Shown: piece by piece, positions 29,127 through 37,650 of the stretch | Numbering within the stretch: position 1 is the stretch's first letter | Layout: every line of letters starts with the position of its first letter | NCBI RefSeq assembly: GCF_033100095.1 | Contig: NZ_CP136921.1 | Span: 1,768,501-1,832,500, forward strand | DNA from: Diaphorobacter limosus | GTDB taxonomy: Bacteria; Pseudomonadota; Gammaproteobacteria; Burkholderiales; Burkholderiaceae_C | DNA length: 64,000 bases | Reading direction: 5' to 3' | The notes under the pieces: generated by a model | Seen by the model: only the letters and a program-made list of their open reading frames with translations | Told to the model about the DNA's origin: nothing | The model's database searches: none | Program-made: the position numbers and the translations under genes

Positions 29127-29384
29127 TCATGCGCCCAGCAGGGGCATCAGGCCGCCGCGCTGGTCGAGCGCGGCCAGGTCGTCAAAGCCGCCCACATGGG
29201 TGTCACCAATGAAGATCTGCGGCACGGTGCGCCGGCCGGTGATGTCCATCATCTGCTGGCGCGCCGCCGGGTCGGTGTCTATGCGCACCTCCTCGATCTG
29301 CTCCACGCCGCGCGCCTTGAGCAGCTGCTTGGCACGGGTGCAGTAGGGGCAGACGGCGGTGGTGTACATCTTCACGGCTTGCAT
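29127..29384 (-). CDS. grxC: Glutaredoxin 3
   Basis: 85 residues, the usual size. VKMYTTAVCPYCTRAKQLL holds the CPYC redox site at residues 12-15, RRTVPQIFIGDTHVGGFDDL holds the TVP cis-proline and the glutathione-binding GG. It reduces glutathione-mixed disulfides and can supply electrons to ribonucleotide reductase. The frame is open upstream within the rhodanese gap; MQAVKMYTT was chosen as start, as in relatives. Located in the rhodanese-grxC-secB-gpsA run. Confidence 0.96.
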   Translation of the reverse strand: MQAVKMYTTAVCPYCTRAKQLLKARGVEQIEEVRIDTDPAARQQMMDITGRRTVPQIFIGDTHVGGFDDLAALDQRGGLMPLLGA

Positions 29385-29437
29385 GACAGGGCAATCTTTC
29401 AGAAAAATGCAGAAATATGAATGCAGATAAGACCAGA

Positions 29438-29842
29438 TCAGGCCTTCTCGACCGGCATGCTGGCTTCGCGCCAGGCGGCCAGGCCACCGGCCAGGGTCTG
29501 CGCCTTGTCGTAGCCCAGACCCTTGGCAATGCCCACGGCGCGCGCCGCCCGGCCGCCCTTGGCGCAGACCATGATCACCGGCACGGCCTTGTTCTTGGCC
29601 ACCTGCGGCAGACGCTCCTGCAGTTGCGCCAACGGAATGTTCTTGGCGCCGCCCACATGGCCGGCGGCGAACTCGGCGGGTTCGCACACGTCGATGACCA
29701 CCGCCTTCTCGCGGTTGATGAGCTGCACGGCCTGCGCCGCGCTCAGGCCCCCGGCCGCGCCCTTGACAGCAGGCAGCAGCAGCATGGCGCCCGAAGCCAG
29801 CGCGAGGACGATCAAATACCAGTTGTCGAGGATGAAGTTCAC
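29438..29842 (-). CDS. Membrane-anchored rhodanese-like sulfurtransferase
   Basis: 134 residues from a GTG at 29842: one N-terminal membrane helix (NFILDNWYLIVLALASGAML) then a rhodanese domain with VIDVCEPAEFAAGHVGGAKN and the active loop VCAKGGRA, Cys93. The frame remains open to 29899, but AAGGA lies 5 nt before the GTG and family members start with this helix, so the GTG was chosen over ATG 29872. Rhodanese domains carry persulfide sulfur; a role in sulfur supply or redox balance near the inner membrane is likely. First gene of the rhodanese-grxC-secB-gpsA group and divergent from gpmA. Confidence 0.88.
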   Translation of the reverse strand: MNFILDNWYLIVLALASGAMLLLPAVKGAAGGLSAAQAVQLINREKAVVIDVCEPAEFAAGHVGGAKNIPLAQLQERLPQVAKNKAVPVIMVCAKGGRAARAVGIAKGLGYDKAQTLAGGLAAWREASMPVEKA

Positions 29843-29913
29843 GAGGGTCCTTAGGGCGAAAAAACCGCTCATTCTAAAATACCGGGTTTTGACTTGCACG
29901 ACCCAGGGACACC

Positions 29914-30657
29914 ATGCACAAACTCGTTCTGATTCGCCACGGCGAATCCACGTGGAATCTCGAAAACCGCTTCACCGGCTGGACCGACGTGGATCTGACC
30001 ACCACCGGCATCGAGCAGGCCAAGAACTCCGGCCGCCTGCTCAAGGCCGAGGGCTACGAGTTTGACCTGGCCTACACCAGCGTCCTGAAACGCGCCACGC
30101 GCACGCTGTGGCATTGCCTGGACGAGATGGACCGCACCTGGCTGCCGGTGCAGCACAGCTGGCGCCTGAACGAGCGCCACTATGGCGCGCTGCAGGGCCT
30201 GAACAAGGCGGAGACGGCCAAACAGTACGGCGACGAGCAGGTGCTGGTCTGGCGCCGCAGCTACGACACCCCGCCGCCGGCCCTGGAAGCCAGCGACCCG
30301 CGCTGCGAGCGCGGCGACCTGCGCTACGCCGGCCTGGCCCCCGAGCAGGTGCCGCTGACCGAATGCCTGAAGGACACGGTGGAACGCGTGCTGCCATTCT
30401 GGAACGACACCGTCGCCCCGACCATCCGCTCGGGCAAGCGCGTGGTGATCGCCGCCCATGGCAACTCGATACGCGCGCTGGTGAAGTACCTGGACAACAT
30501 CTCCGACGCGGACATCGTCGGCCTGAACATCCCCAACGGCATCCCTCTGGTGTATGAGCTGGACGCCGACCTGAAGCCCCTGCGCCATTACTACCTGGGC
30601 GACGCCGAGGCCGCGGCCAAGGCCGCAGCCGCGGTGGCCGCGCAAGGCAAGGCCTGA
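29914..30657 (+). CDS. gpmA: 2,3-bisphosphoglycerate-dependent phosphoglycerate mutase
   Basis: 247 residues. [20 protein letters not shown] carries the RHG motif with catalytic His9, and [20 protein letters not shown] the second conserved histidine segment. The enzyme interconverts 3- and 2-phosphoglycerate in glycolysis and gluconeogenesis. Family sequence is essentially canonical throughout. It is divergent from the rhodanese gene by 71 bp and followed by the S41 protease gene. Confidence 0.98.
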   Translation: MHKLVLIRHGESTWNLENRFTGWTDVDLTTTGIEQAKNSGRLLKAEGYEFDLAYTSVLKRATRTLWHCLDEMDRTWLPVQHSWRLNERHYGALQGLNKAETAKQYGDEQVLVWRRSYDTPPPALEASDPRCERGDLRYAGLAPEQVPLTECLKDTVERVLPFWNDTVAPTIRSGKRVVIAAHGNSIRALVKYLDNISDADIVGLNIPNGIPLVYELDADLKPLRHYYLGDAEAAAKAAAAVAAQGKA

Positions 30658-30755
30658 ATCCGACAGGGCAAAAAACATGCCTGGCCAGGGAACTGCCCGG
30701 GCTTGCACCCTTCCAAGGTGTATATTGAATCGCTAAAGACGCGGTAGAGGTGCAT

Positions 30756-32192
30756 ATGGGCCACAAACTGAAAATTGCGGGATGGGTATCGGTCGGCATC
30801 GTGGCTGGCGCACTGACCACGGTGTCGCTGCAGACCGTGGCGCGCGGCGCCATGACGCCGCTGCCACTGGAAGAGATACAGCAGCTGTCGGCGGTGTTCG
30901 GCCTGATCAAGACCGACTATGTGGAGCCGGTCGATGACAAAAAGCTCATCACCGACGCCATTGGCGGCATGGTCTCCAGCCTGGATCCGCACTCGCAATA
31001 CTTTGACAAGAAGTCCTTCAAGGAATTTCGCGAGGGCACGACCGGCCGCTTCGTCGGCGTGGGCATAGAAATCACACAGGAAGACGGGCTGATCAAGATC
31101 GTCTCACCCATCGAGGGTTCGCCCGCCGACCGCGCCGGGCTCAAGACCAACGACCTGATCACGAAGATTGACGACACGGCCGTCAAGGGCCTGACCCTCA
31201 ACGAGGCCGTCAAGCGCATGCGCGGCGAGCCCAACACCAAGGTCACGCTGACCATTCTGCGCAAGGACGAAAGCCGCAGCTTCCCCGTGACCATCACGCG
31301 CGAGGAGATCAAGACCCAGTCGGTCAAGGCCAAGGTGATAGAGCCCGGCTATGCGTGGATCCGCCTGTCGCAGTTCCAGGAGCGCACGGTGGACGACTTT
31401 GTGCGCAAGCTCGAAGAGATCTACAAGCAGGAGCCGCGCCTGAAGGGCCTGGTGCTGGATCTGCGCAACGACCCGGGCGGCCTGCTGGACGCCGCCGTGG
31501 CCGTATCCGCCGCCTTCCTGCCCGAGAACGTCACCGTGGTCTCCACCAACGGCCAGCTGGCCGAGAGCAAGGCCACCTTCAAGGCCTCGCCCGAGTTCTA
31601 CCAGCGCCGCGGCAGCGGCGACCCGCTCAAGCGCCTGCCCGCGGCCCTCAAAAACGTGCCCCTGGTGGTGCTGGTCAACGAGGGCTCGGCCTCGGCCAGC
31701 GAGATCGTCGCCGGCGCGCTGCAGGACCACAAGCGCGCCACCATCATGGGCAGCCAGACCTTTGGCAAGGGCTCGGTGCAGACCGTGCGCCCACTGGGCC
31801 CGGACACCGGCATCAAGCTGACCACGGCGCGCTACTACACGCCCAGCGGCAAGTCCATCCAGGCCAAGGGCATCGTGCCCGACGTGATGTTGGACGAGAC
31901 GGCCGAGGGTGATATCTACGCATCGCTGCGCATGCGCGAGTCTGACCTGGAAAAGCACCTGACCAGCGGCCAGGGCGAGGAGGTCAAGGACGCCGCACGC
32001 GAAAAGGCCCGCGAGGAGGCCCGCAAGCGCCTGGAGGAAGAGGCCAAGAAGCCGGTCGCCGAGCGCCGACTGCCCGAGTTCGGCTCAGACAAGGACTTCC
32101 AGCTCACCCAGGCGCTGAACCGCCTGAAGGGCCACACCGTGGTGGCCAGCAAGACGCTGACCGAGCGCAAGGAAGAAAAGAAGGACGAATAA
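30756..32192 (+). CDS. Carboxy-terminal processing protease, S41 family
   Basis: 478 residues with an uncleaved or cleavable N-terminal signal (WVSVGIVAGALTTVSLQTVA), so it acts in the periplasm. A PDZ domain (GRFVGVGIEITQEDGLIKIV and on, about 98-180) selects C-terminal tails. The serine-lysine catalytic site is NEGSASASEI with Ser313 and GSQTFGKGSVQ with Lys338 and Gln342, matching the 25-residue spacing of CtpB/Prc proteins. A highly charged Ala/Glu/Lys/Arg helix (about 405-440) precedes the C-terminus. AGAGG lies 5 nt before the ATG at 30756, preferred over the upstream GTG at 30750. Followed by a strong terminator. Confidence 0.95.
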   Translation: MGHKLKIAGWVSVGIVAGALTTVSLQTVARGAMTPLPLEEIQQLSAVFGLIKTDYVEPVDDKKLITDAIGGMVSSLDPHSQYFDKKSFKEFREGTTGRFVGVGIEITQEDGLIKIVSPIEGSPADRAGLKTNDLITKIDDTAVKGLTLNEAVKRMRGEPNTKVTLTILRKDESRSFPVTITREEIKTQSVKAKVIEPGYAWIRLSQFQERTVDDFVRKLEEIYKQEPRLKGLVLDLRNDPGGLLDAAVAVSAAFLPENVTVVSTNGQLAESKATFKASPEFYQRRGSGDPLKRLPAALKNVPLVVLVNEGSASASEIVAGALQDHKRATIMGSQTFGKGSVQTVRPLGPDTGIKLTTARYYTPSGKSIQAKGIVPDVMLDETAEGDIYASLRMRESDLEKHLTSGQGEEVKDAAREKAREEARKRLEEEAKKPVAERRLPEFGSDKDFQLTQALNRLKGHTVVASKTLTERKEEKKDE

Positions 32193-32211
32193 GGGCCCTC
32201 TGCCCTACCCC

Positions 32212-32237
32212 AAAGGCCGGGCCAGCCCGGCCTTTTT
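32212..32237 (+). terminator. Rho-independent terminator after the S41 protease gene
   Basis: AAGGCCGGGC-CA-GCCCGGCCTT forms a long stem, ending in a T-run. It lies only 16 nt before the next start codon, so the moeB-like gene needs its own promoter or read-through. Confidence 0.92.
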
Positions 32238-32252
32238 CACGCCCGCCACGCC

Positions 32253-33011
32253 ATGAACGACGACCAACTCCTGCGCTACTCGCGCCACATACTGCTCGAC
32301 GAGATCGGCATCGAGGGGCAGGAACGCATCCTGGCCGCGCATGTGCTGATCGTGGGCGCCGGCGGTCTGGGCTCACCGGCGGCGCTGTTCCTGGGCTCGG
32401 CCGGCGTGGGGCGCCTCACGCTGGTCGACGACGACGTGGTCGATCTGACCAACCTGCAGCGCCAGATCGCCCACACCACGGAACGCGTGGGCAGCCCCAA
32501 GGTGGACTCCATCGCCCAGGCGGTGCACGCCATCAACCCGCTGGTGGCGATAGACACGGTATGCCAGCGCGTGGACGCCGCAGCGCTGGATGCGCTGGTG
32601 GCGCATGCCGACGTGGTGCTCGATTGCAGCGACAACTACCGCACGCGCCAGGCCATCAATGCGGCCTGCGTGCGCCAGCGCCGGCCGCTGGTGGCGGGCG
32701 CTGCCATCCGCTTTGACGGCCAGATCTCGGTCTACGATCCGCGCGGCGCGGACCAGCCCTGCTACGCCTGCCTGTTCCCGCCCGACGCCCAATTCGAAGA
32801 GGTGGCCTGCTCCACCATGGGCGTGTTCGCCCCCATGGTCGGCATCATTGGCAGCATGCAGGCGGCCGAGGCCCTGAAACTCATCACTGGCGTCGGCCGC
32901 TCGCTGGCCGGGCGTCTGCTGATGCTGGACGGGCGCGACATGCAATGGACCGAGATGCGCACCCAGCGCGACCCGGATTGCCCCGTCTGCGCGACACCAG
33001 CGCACAGGTAG
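32253..33011 (+). CDS. HesA/MoeB/ThiF-family adenylyltransferase
   Basis: 252 residues. Residues 1-55 include RYSRHILLDEIGIEGQERIL and the ATP loop GAGGLGSPAA (36-45). Zinc is held by CYAC (170-173) and CPVC (243-246); Cys186 in ACSTMGVFAPMVG aligns with the conserved cysteine of E. coli MoeB/ThiF. These E1-like enzymes adenylate the C-terminal glycine of MoaD or ThiS for molybdopterin or thiazole synthesis. There is no rhodanese domain. Neither moaD nor thiS is adjacent, so the partner (Moa or Thi) cannot be decided here. Confidence 0.93.
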   Translation: MNDDQLLRYSRHILLDEIGIEGQERILAAHVLIVGAGGLGSPAALFLGSAGVGRLTLVDDDVVDLTNLQRQIAHTTERVGSPKVDSIAQAVHAINPLVAIDTVCQRVDAAALDALVAHADVVLDCSDNYRTRQAINAACVRQRRPLVAGAAIRFDGQISVYDPRGADQPCYACLFPPDAQFEEVACSTMGVFAPMVGIIGSMQAAEALKLITGVGRSLAGRLLMLDGRDMQWTEMRTQRDPDCPVCATPAHR

Positions 33012-33117
33012 GAACGCACCTACGGCCACCGCCCGCAACTGCCGGCAAGCACGCAGCCCGAGTGCTTCTACAGTAGCGCCCTGGCCTATTCGCTCCTGCG
33101 CCAGGCAGGAAAACCCC

Positions 33118-33537
33118 GTGAAACTGCGCACCTACATCGTCGAAGACAACGCCACCATCCGCGAGAACCTGATTGGCACGCTGGAGGAGCTGGCCGAGGT
33201 GCAGGCCATAGGCTGCGCCGAGACCGAGGATGAGGGCAAGGCGTGGCTCACCGCGCACGCCGCGCAGTGGGACCTGGCCATCGTCGACCTGTTTCTGCGC
33301 CAGGGCAGCGGCCTGGGCGTGCTGGCCGCATGCCGCGACCGCGCAAGCGAGCAGAAGATGGTGGTGCTCAGCAACTACGCCACGCCCGACGTGCGCATGC
33401 GCTGCGCGCAGCTCGGCGTGGACGCGGTGTTCGACAAGTCCAACGAGATCGATGCGCTGGTGGACTACTGCATCGTGCATGGCACGCAGCGCGCGGCCGC
33501 CGCCGGGGCGCCGGTCAATCGATCAGCCTGTTCTTGA
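33118..33537 (+). CDS. Receiver-only response regulator
   Basis: 139 residues from a GTG. It is a single receiver (CheY-like) domain: acidic pair Glu9-Asp10, phosphoryl acceptor Asp57 in AIVDLFLRQG, and Lys107 in VFDKS. No output domain follows, only a short Ala/Arg tail. It may relay phosphate or bind a partner. Its 3' end overlaps the convergent NarL-type regulator gene by 23 bp, and a histidine kinase lies divergent from that, so it could be a third component of the same signalling group. Confidence 0.9.
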   Translation: MKLRTYIVEDNATIRENLIGTLEELAEVQAIGCAETEDEGKAWLTAHAAQWDLAIVDLFLRQGSGLGVLAACRDRASEQKMVVLSNYATPDVRMRCAQLGVDAVFDKSNEIDALVDYCIVHGTQRAAAAGAPVNRSACS

Positions 33538-34147
33538 GCGCGTAATAGGTGAGGTCGCTGTTGGACGACAGCCCCATCTTCTCCATGAGCCGCGTGCGGT
33601 AGGTGCTCACGGTCTTGACGCTGAGCGACAGGGACTTGGCGATGTCCCCGGCCGTCTCGCCCCGGGCGAGCTTGAGGAACACCTGGAACTCGCGCTCTGA
33701 CAGCTGCTCGTGCGGCGGCGCGTCGCCCTTGCGGTTGAGCTGCTGCGCCAGCAGCTCGGCCACGGCCGGCGTCAAATAACGGCGCCCCAGGGCAATGGCA
33801 CGGATGGCCTCGACGATCTCCTTGGGGTCGCATTCCTTGTTGAGGTAGCCGCTCGCGCCCTGGCGGATCAAGTTGATGGCGTAATGCTCCTCCGGGTAGC
33901 CGCTCAGGATCAGGATGCCCATGTCCGGCGCCTTGGCGCGCAGCATGGCCAGCGCATCCAGGCCGCTTTGCCCGGGCATGGACAGGTCCATCACCAGCAC
34001 GTCGATCTCCTGCGCGCGCACCAGGTCGATGGCCTCGCGGCCATTCGCGGCCTCGCCCACCACGCGCAGGTCCACGTGCTCGGAGAAAAACTGCCGCAGA
34101 CCGGAACGCACTATCGCGTGGTCATCCACAATGCCGATCTTGATCAT
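33515..34147 (-). CDS. NarL/FixJ-family response regulator
   Basis: 210 residues. Receiver domain with Asp8-Asp9, acceptor Asp54 in VLVMDLSMPGQSG and Lys104; C-terminal LuxR-type HTH with LSEREFQVFLKLARGETAGD and IAKSLSLSVKTVSTYRTRLM. It probably activates or represses target promoters when phosphorylated by the histidine kinase encoded divergently 109 bp away. Targets may include the small envelope-protein genes at 35.7-36.8 kb; this is inferred from position only. Confidence 0.95.
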   Translation of the reverse strand: MIKIGIVDDHAIVRSGLRQFFSEHVDLRVVGEAANGREAIDLVRAQEIDVLVMDLSMPGQSGLDALAMLRAKAPDMGILILSGYPEEHYAINLIRQGASGYLNKECDPKEIVEAIRAIALGRRYLTPAVAELLAQQLNRKGDAPPHEQLSEREFQVFLKLARGETAGDIAKSLSLSVKTVSTYRTRLMEKMGLSSNSDLTYYALKNRLID

Positions 34148-34256
34148 CTAACCCTCTTTCAGGATTGCCGGACGCGGTGCCAACCATGACACCTCAGTAA
34201 CGTTACAGGGTGATGATATGCAATTCGGCCCACCACCACCCTGGAGAAGCTCGAAC

Positions 34257-35600
34257 ATGATCTGGTCCCGCTTGCGCAAGATGGCCATCAGCCTGCCGGC
34301 AGCCCTGCTGGCGGTGGTCCTGCTGGTCGGCATCAACGAGACCGGGTACATGCGCTCGCACGATGCCGTCGGGGACTTGGCCCGCTCGCACGCCACACGC
34401 ACCGCGCTGGACCGGCTGCTGCAGAACATGCTGAACGCCGAGACCGGCCTGCGCGGCTACCTCCTGACCGGAGACGACCGCTACCTGCAGCCCTACAACG
34501 AGGCCGTGGCCACGATCAACTCCAACCTCGACGAGCTGCGCCAGACCTACCAGCGGCTGCCGCAGGACCAGGCCGACTTCGCGCAGCTGTCGCAGCAGAT
34601 CGCGCGCAAGCTGTCCGAGCTGGACCTGACCCTGAACCTGCGGCGCCAGAACAACGACGACGCCTGGAAGTTCGTTCTGTCCACCGACGTGGGCAAGGAC
34701 AACATGGACGCCATACGCGCCATTGCCGCCCGCCTGGTCGAGCGCAGCGCGCAACAGGCGCAGGGCAGCACGCAGGAAATCCTGCACTCCCTGATGCTCT
34801 CGCGCATCGGCATCGCCACCGTGGCCGTGATTGGCCTGCTGGCCTTCTACATGTACCTGCGCCAGACCAATGCGCTGCAGGAGGCCAACGAGCGCGAACA
34901 AGAGGTGCTGGCGCACGAGCGCGACCGCCTGGAGCAGCTGGTGCGCGAGCGCACGGCCTCGCTGTCGGCACTGGCCAACCACCTGCAGCAGGTGCGCGAG
35001 GACGAACGCGCGCACCTCGCGCGCGAACTGCACGACGAGCTCGGCGCGCTGCTCACGGCCGCCAAGCTGGACGTGGCCCGGCTCAAGTCCAGGATCGACA
35101 TGCAGGTGCCCGAGCATGCCGAGCGCATCCAGCACCTCACGGAAACGCTCAACAACGGCATCGCCCTCAAGCGCCGCATCATCGAGAACCTGCGCCCGTC
35201 CTCGCTGTCCAACCTGGGCCTGACGGCCTCGCTGGAAATCCTGACGCGCGACTTCGCCCAGAGCAGCAACGTGCAGGTGGAGATCAGCCTGGAGGAGGCT
35301 CACCTGTCCGACACGGCGCAGCTCACCGTCTACCGCCTGGTGCAGGAGTCGCTCACCAACATCGGCAAGTACGCCAACGCCCGCAAGGTGCTGGTGTGCG
35401 TGCACAACCACACCAACCACGTCTCGGTGCAGGTACGCGACGACGGCGCGGGCTTCGACACCACGCGCATCCGCGCCGACGCCCATGGCCTGCTGGGCAT
35501 GCGCCACCGGGTCGAGGCCGCGGGCGGGAGTCTCACCGTGAGCTCCACCCCCGGCGAGGGCACCCTGGTCAGCGCCGTGCTGCCCCACCGGATCGCCTGA
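34257..35600 (+). CDS. Sensor histidine kinase with CHASE3 sensor domain (HisKA_3 type)
   Basis: 447 residues. A membrane helix (ISLPAALLAVVLLVGI) is followed by a CHASE3-like periplasmic domain with NAETGLRGYLLTGDDRYLQP, a second helix (IGIATVAVIGLLAFYMYL), a coiled coil (about 205-245), then the HisKA_3 dimerisation box AHLARELHDELGALL with phosphorylated His259, and an HATPase with VQESLTNIGKYANA and DDGAGFD. The NarL-type gene is divergent, giving a matched pair. The frame opens at 34218, but GGAG lies about 10 nt before ATG 34257, so that start was preferred; it is uncertain. CHASE3 ligands are unknown. Confidence 0.92.
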   Translation: MIWSRLRKMAISLPAALLAVVLLVGINETGYMRSHDAVGDLARSHATRTALDRLLQNMLNAETGLRGYLLTGDDRYLQPYNEAVATINSNLDELRQTYQRLPQDQADFAQLSQQIARKLSELDLTLNLRRQNNDDAWKFVLSTDVGKDNMDAIRAIAARLVERSAQQAQGSTQEILHSLMLSRIGIATVAVIGLLAFYMYLRQTNALQEANEREQEVLAHERDRLEQLVRERTASLSALANHLQQVREDERAHLARELHDELGALLTAAKLDVARLKSRIDMQVPEHAERIQHLTETLNNGIALKRRIIENLRPSSLSNLGLTASLEILTRDFAQSSNVQVEISLEEAHLSDTAQLTVYRLVQESLTNIGKYANARKVLVCVHNHTNHVSVQVRDDGAGFDTTRIRADAHGLLGMRHRVEAAGGSLTVSSTPGEGTLVSAVLPHRIA

Positions 35601-35742
35601 GCCGGTTCGGCGGCGTCCTACACCAGTGCACGCCCGCCACCTGCCCCCGCGCGGCGACTCCCACACTTAGAGTTCAGGTATGCGCTCCGGCGCATGCACA
35701 AACCGCGGGGCGCCATGCGCCCGTGCACAAAAGGAGTTGCTC

Positions 35743-35907
35743 ATGTTGCACTACGCAGTGGTATTCCTGGTCATCGCCCTGGTGGCCGCAGTCTTCGGCT
35801 TCGGCGGCATCGCCGCAGGCGCCGTGGGCATCGCCAAGGTCCTGTTCTTCGTCTTCGTGATCATGGCCGTGGTGAGCTTCATCATCGGCCTGCTGAAGAA
35901 GAACTAG
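35743..35907 (+). CDS. DUF1328 small membrane protein (YtjA-like)
   Basis: 54 residues, two hydrophobic segments with the family text [20 protein letters not shown] and a short basic tail (KKN). AAAGGAG lies 8 nt before the ATG at 35743. DUF1328 proteins are inner-membrane proteins of unknown function, often expressed under stress or in stationary phase. It lies just after the histidine kinase gene and before two other small envelope genes. Confidence 0.9.
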   Translation: MLHYAVVFLVIALVAAVFGFGGIAAGAVGIAKVLFFVFVIMAVVSFIIGLLKKN

Positions 35908-35972
35908 GACCGAACCCGCATCACTCGCAGGCAGACGCCTGTGCCTCGCATCTTCCCTGAAAGGACGCATTC

Positions 35973-36365
35973 GTGACAGTTCAGACCACGACCAAGAAAG
36001 CATTGGAGACGGCGCACCAGGCCGCAGACGACATCCTCGACGGCGCCAGCGATACCGTGCAGTCCGCACGCGACATGGCCAACCACTCGCTGGACAAGGC
36101 CGACAGCCGCATACACCACCTGCGCCAGGACATGGACCCGCGGATAGACGACATCGCGGCCAAGGCCCAGGACCTCGCCAGCCGCGGCATCGCCTACTGC
36201 GCCAACACGAGCGACCGGGCCCGCCGCCAGCTCCGGCAGGCGGCCGACACCACCACCCGCTACGTGTCCGAGAAGCCCGGCACCTCGCTGCTGATCGCCG
36301 CTGCCGCTGGCGCAGCCTTCGCCACCGCCGTCATGCTGGCGCGCCGCAGCGGCGAGCGGCACTGA
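35973..36365 (+). CDS. DUF883-like (YqjD/ElaB-type) membrane-anchored helical protein
   Basis: 130 residues from a GTG preceded by GAAAGGA. Residues 1-90 are helical and amphipathic (AHQAADDILDGASDTVQSAR and similar), and residues about 103-122 form one C-terminal membrane helix (GTSLLIAAAAGAAFATAVML) with a basic tail. This layout resembles the ElaB/YqjD/YgaM group, tail-anchored inner-membrane proteins that bind ribosomes in stationary phase in E. coli. Function here is inferred by likeness only. Confidence 0.75.
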   Translation: MTVQTTTKKALETAHQAADDILDGASDTVQSARDMANHSLDKADSRIHHLRQDMDPRIDDIAAKAQDLASRGIAYCANTSDRARRQLRQAADTTTRYVSEKPGTSLLIAAAAGAAFATAVMLARRSGERH

Positions 36366-36503
36366 ACGGGCCCGCCATCACGGCGCAACAGGCGCCAGCC
36401 GATCGGGCAGATCACAACCCCACGCGGCCAGGAGGGTGCAACAGGCCGCGAGGGATTCCTCCAAGCACCCGAGTCATCACTCCATAACCCGAAAGGACAC
36501 AAC

Positions 36504-36818
36504 ATGAAATACGCCAGCGCCATCGCCTTCGCCCTGCTGACGGGTGCCACCATCGTCTCCACCGGCTGCTCAGTGGCCCGGGACCAGCAGACGGTGGGCT
36601 CCTATGTGGACGACGCCGCCATCACCACGGCCGTGAAGGCCAAGATGGCCGAGGACAAGGGCGTTTCAGCCGCCGCCATCAGCGTCGAGACGCTCAACGG
36701 CACCGTCCAGCTGTCGGGCTTCGCCAAGTCGCAAGCCGAGAAGGACCGCGCCGAGTCCATCGCGCGCAACACCAAGCATGTGCGCGACGTGCGCAACAGC
36801 ATCGTCGTGCGGCCTTGA
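36504..36818 (+). CDS. BON-domain lipoprotein (OsmY-like)
   Basis: 104 residues. The signal peptide ends in a lipobox, VSTGC, giving a lipidated Cys22. Residues about 35-100 form one BON domain with VDDAAITTAVKAKMAEDKGV and ISVETLNGTVQLSGFAKSQA. BON domains bind phospholipid surfaces and occur in osmotically induced envelope proteins. AGGAC lies 7 nt before the ATG. Third of three small envelope genes after the sensor kinase; the group probably responds to envelope stress. Confidence 0.9.
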   Translation: MKYASAIAFALLTGATIVSTGCSVARDQQTVGSYVDDAAITTAVKAKMAEDKGVSAAAISVETLNGTVQLSGFAKSQAEKDRAESIARNTKHVRDVRNSIVVRP

Positions 36819-36825
36819 TGTAAAC

Positions 36826-36975
36826 AACCCCCTGAGCGGCTGCGCCGCTTCCCCCTTCTCTCGCATCGCTGCGCGCTGCGGGAAGGGGGACGCCACCAGC
36901 GCGGCGGGGCGGCCCTTGCGCGGTGGCTCTGGCTTGGGTTGCGCCGGTTTCATAGGGTGCGTATCACACGACACG
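36826..36975. repeat. GC-rich multi-hairpin intergenic repeat
   Basis: Three stems in a row: AGCGGC-TGC-GCCGCT; CCCCCTTC paired with GAAGGGGG around a 22-nt loop; and GCCACC-n-GCGC paired with GCGC-GGTGGC. The overall string, CCCCCTGAGCGGCTGCGCCG onward, is of a type I recognise as repeated in Comamonadaceae genomes. It fills the gap between the BON gene and coaD; no gene is supported in it. Confidence 0.65.
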
Positions 36976-37014
36976 CGGTGAGAACCCTATACACCGATTA
37001 CAGGTGGCGCTTTT

Positions 37015-37503
37015 TTATGCCTTGGCCACCCGGGCCTGCAGGCGCCGCAGCACGGCGGGCGAGACAAACTGCGCCACGTCGCCGCCCAGCTGGGCGATCT
37101 CGCGCACCAGGGTGCTGCTGATGAACTGGTACTGGCTGGCGGGGCTGAGGAACACCGTCTCGATCTGCGGCACCAGGGCGCGGTTCATGCCGGCGAGCTG
37201 GAACTCGTAGTCGAAGTCGGTGCCCGAGCGCAGGCCGCGCACCATGGCCGTGCCGCCGCGCGCGGCGGTGAATTCGGTCACCAGGCCCTCGAAGGGCTCG
37301 ACCTGCACCTGCGGGCAGTCGGCCAGCGCCTCGCGCGCCATGTCCATGCGCTCGTCCAGGCTGAACATGGTTTTTTTATGGTGGGCAATGGCCACGGCCA
37401 CGATGACGCGGTCGAACATCCGCGCCGCGCGCCGCAGCAGGTCTTCATGGCCCAGGGTGATGGGGTCGAAGGTTCCGGGATAGACGGCGGTGATCTGCGC
37501 CAT
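37015..37503 (-). CDS. coaD: Pantetheine-phosphate adenylyltransferase
   Basis: 162 residues, standard length. AVYPGTFDPITLGHEDLLRR holds the TxGH nucleotidyltransferase motif, and VRGLRSGTDFDYEFQLAGMN and SPASQYQFISSTLVREIAQL are family motifs (ISSTxVRE). The enzyme makes dephospho-CoA from 4'-phosphopantetheine and ATP, the penultimate step of coenzyme A synthesis. It lies 147 bp downstream of rsmD on the same strand, the common rsmD-coaD order. Confidence 0.98.
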   Translation of the reverse strand: MAQITAVYPGTFDPITLGHEDLLRRAARMFDRVIVAVAIAHHKKTMFSLDERMDMAREALADCPQVQVEPFEGLVTEFTAARGGTAMVRGLRSGTDFDYEFQLAGMNRALVPQIETVFLSPASQYQFISSTLVREIAQLGGDVAQFVSPAVLRRLQARVAKA

Positions 37504-37590
37504 GGCGTGGGCTTCCTTGCAGTGACTGGCGCCCGGTGCGGGCCCCGATGGGGCGGATTATGCAGCGCCGCGAGGCGGGCAGAATTAACA

Positions 37591-37640
37591 AGCCAAATCG
37601 GTCTCTGGCGCTTTATACGCAAGCGCCAACAGCTCATTTA
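37591..37640 (-). repeat. Dispersed palindromic repeat, copy 5
   Basis: Minus-strand reading AAATGAGCTGTTGGCGCTTG then CGTATAAAGCGCCAGAGACC keeps both GCGC arms (GGCGCTT/AAGCGCC) and the AG-A-CC tail of the family. It lies between rsmD and coaD. Confidence 0.65.
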
Positions 37641-37650
37641 TTAATAGCAT

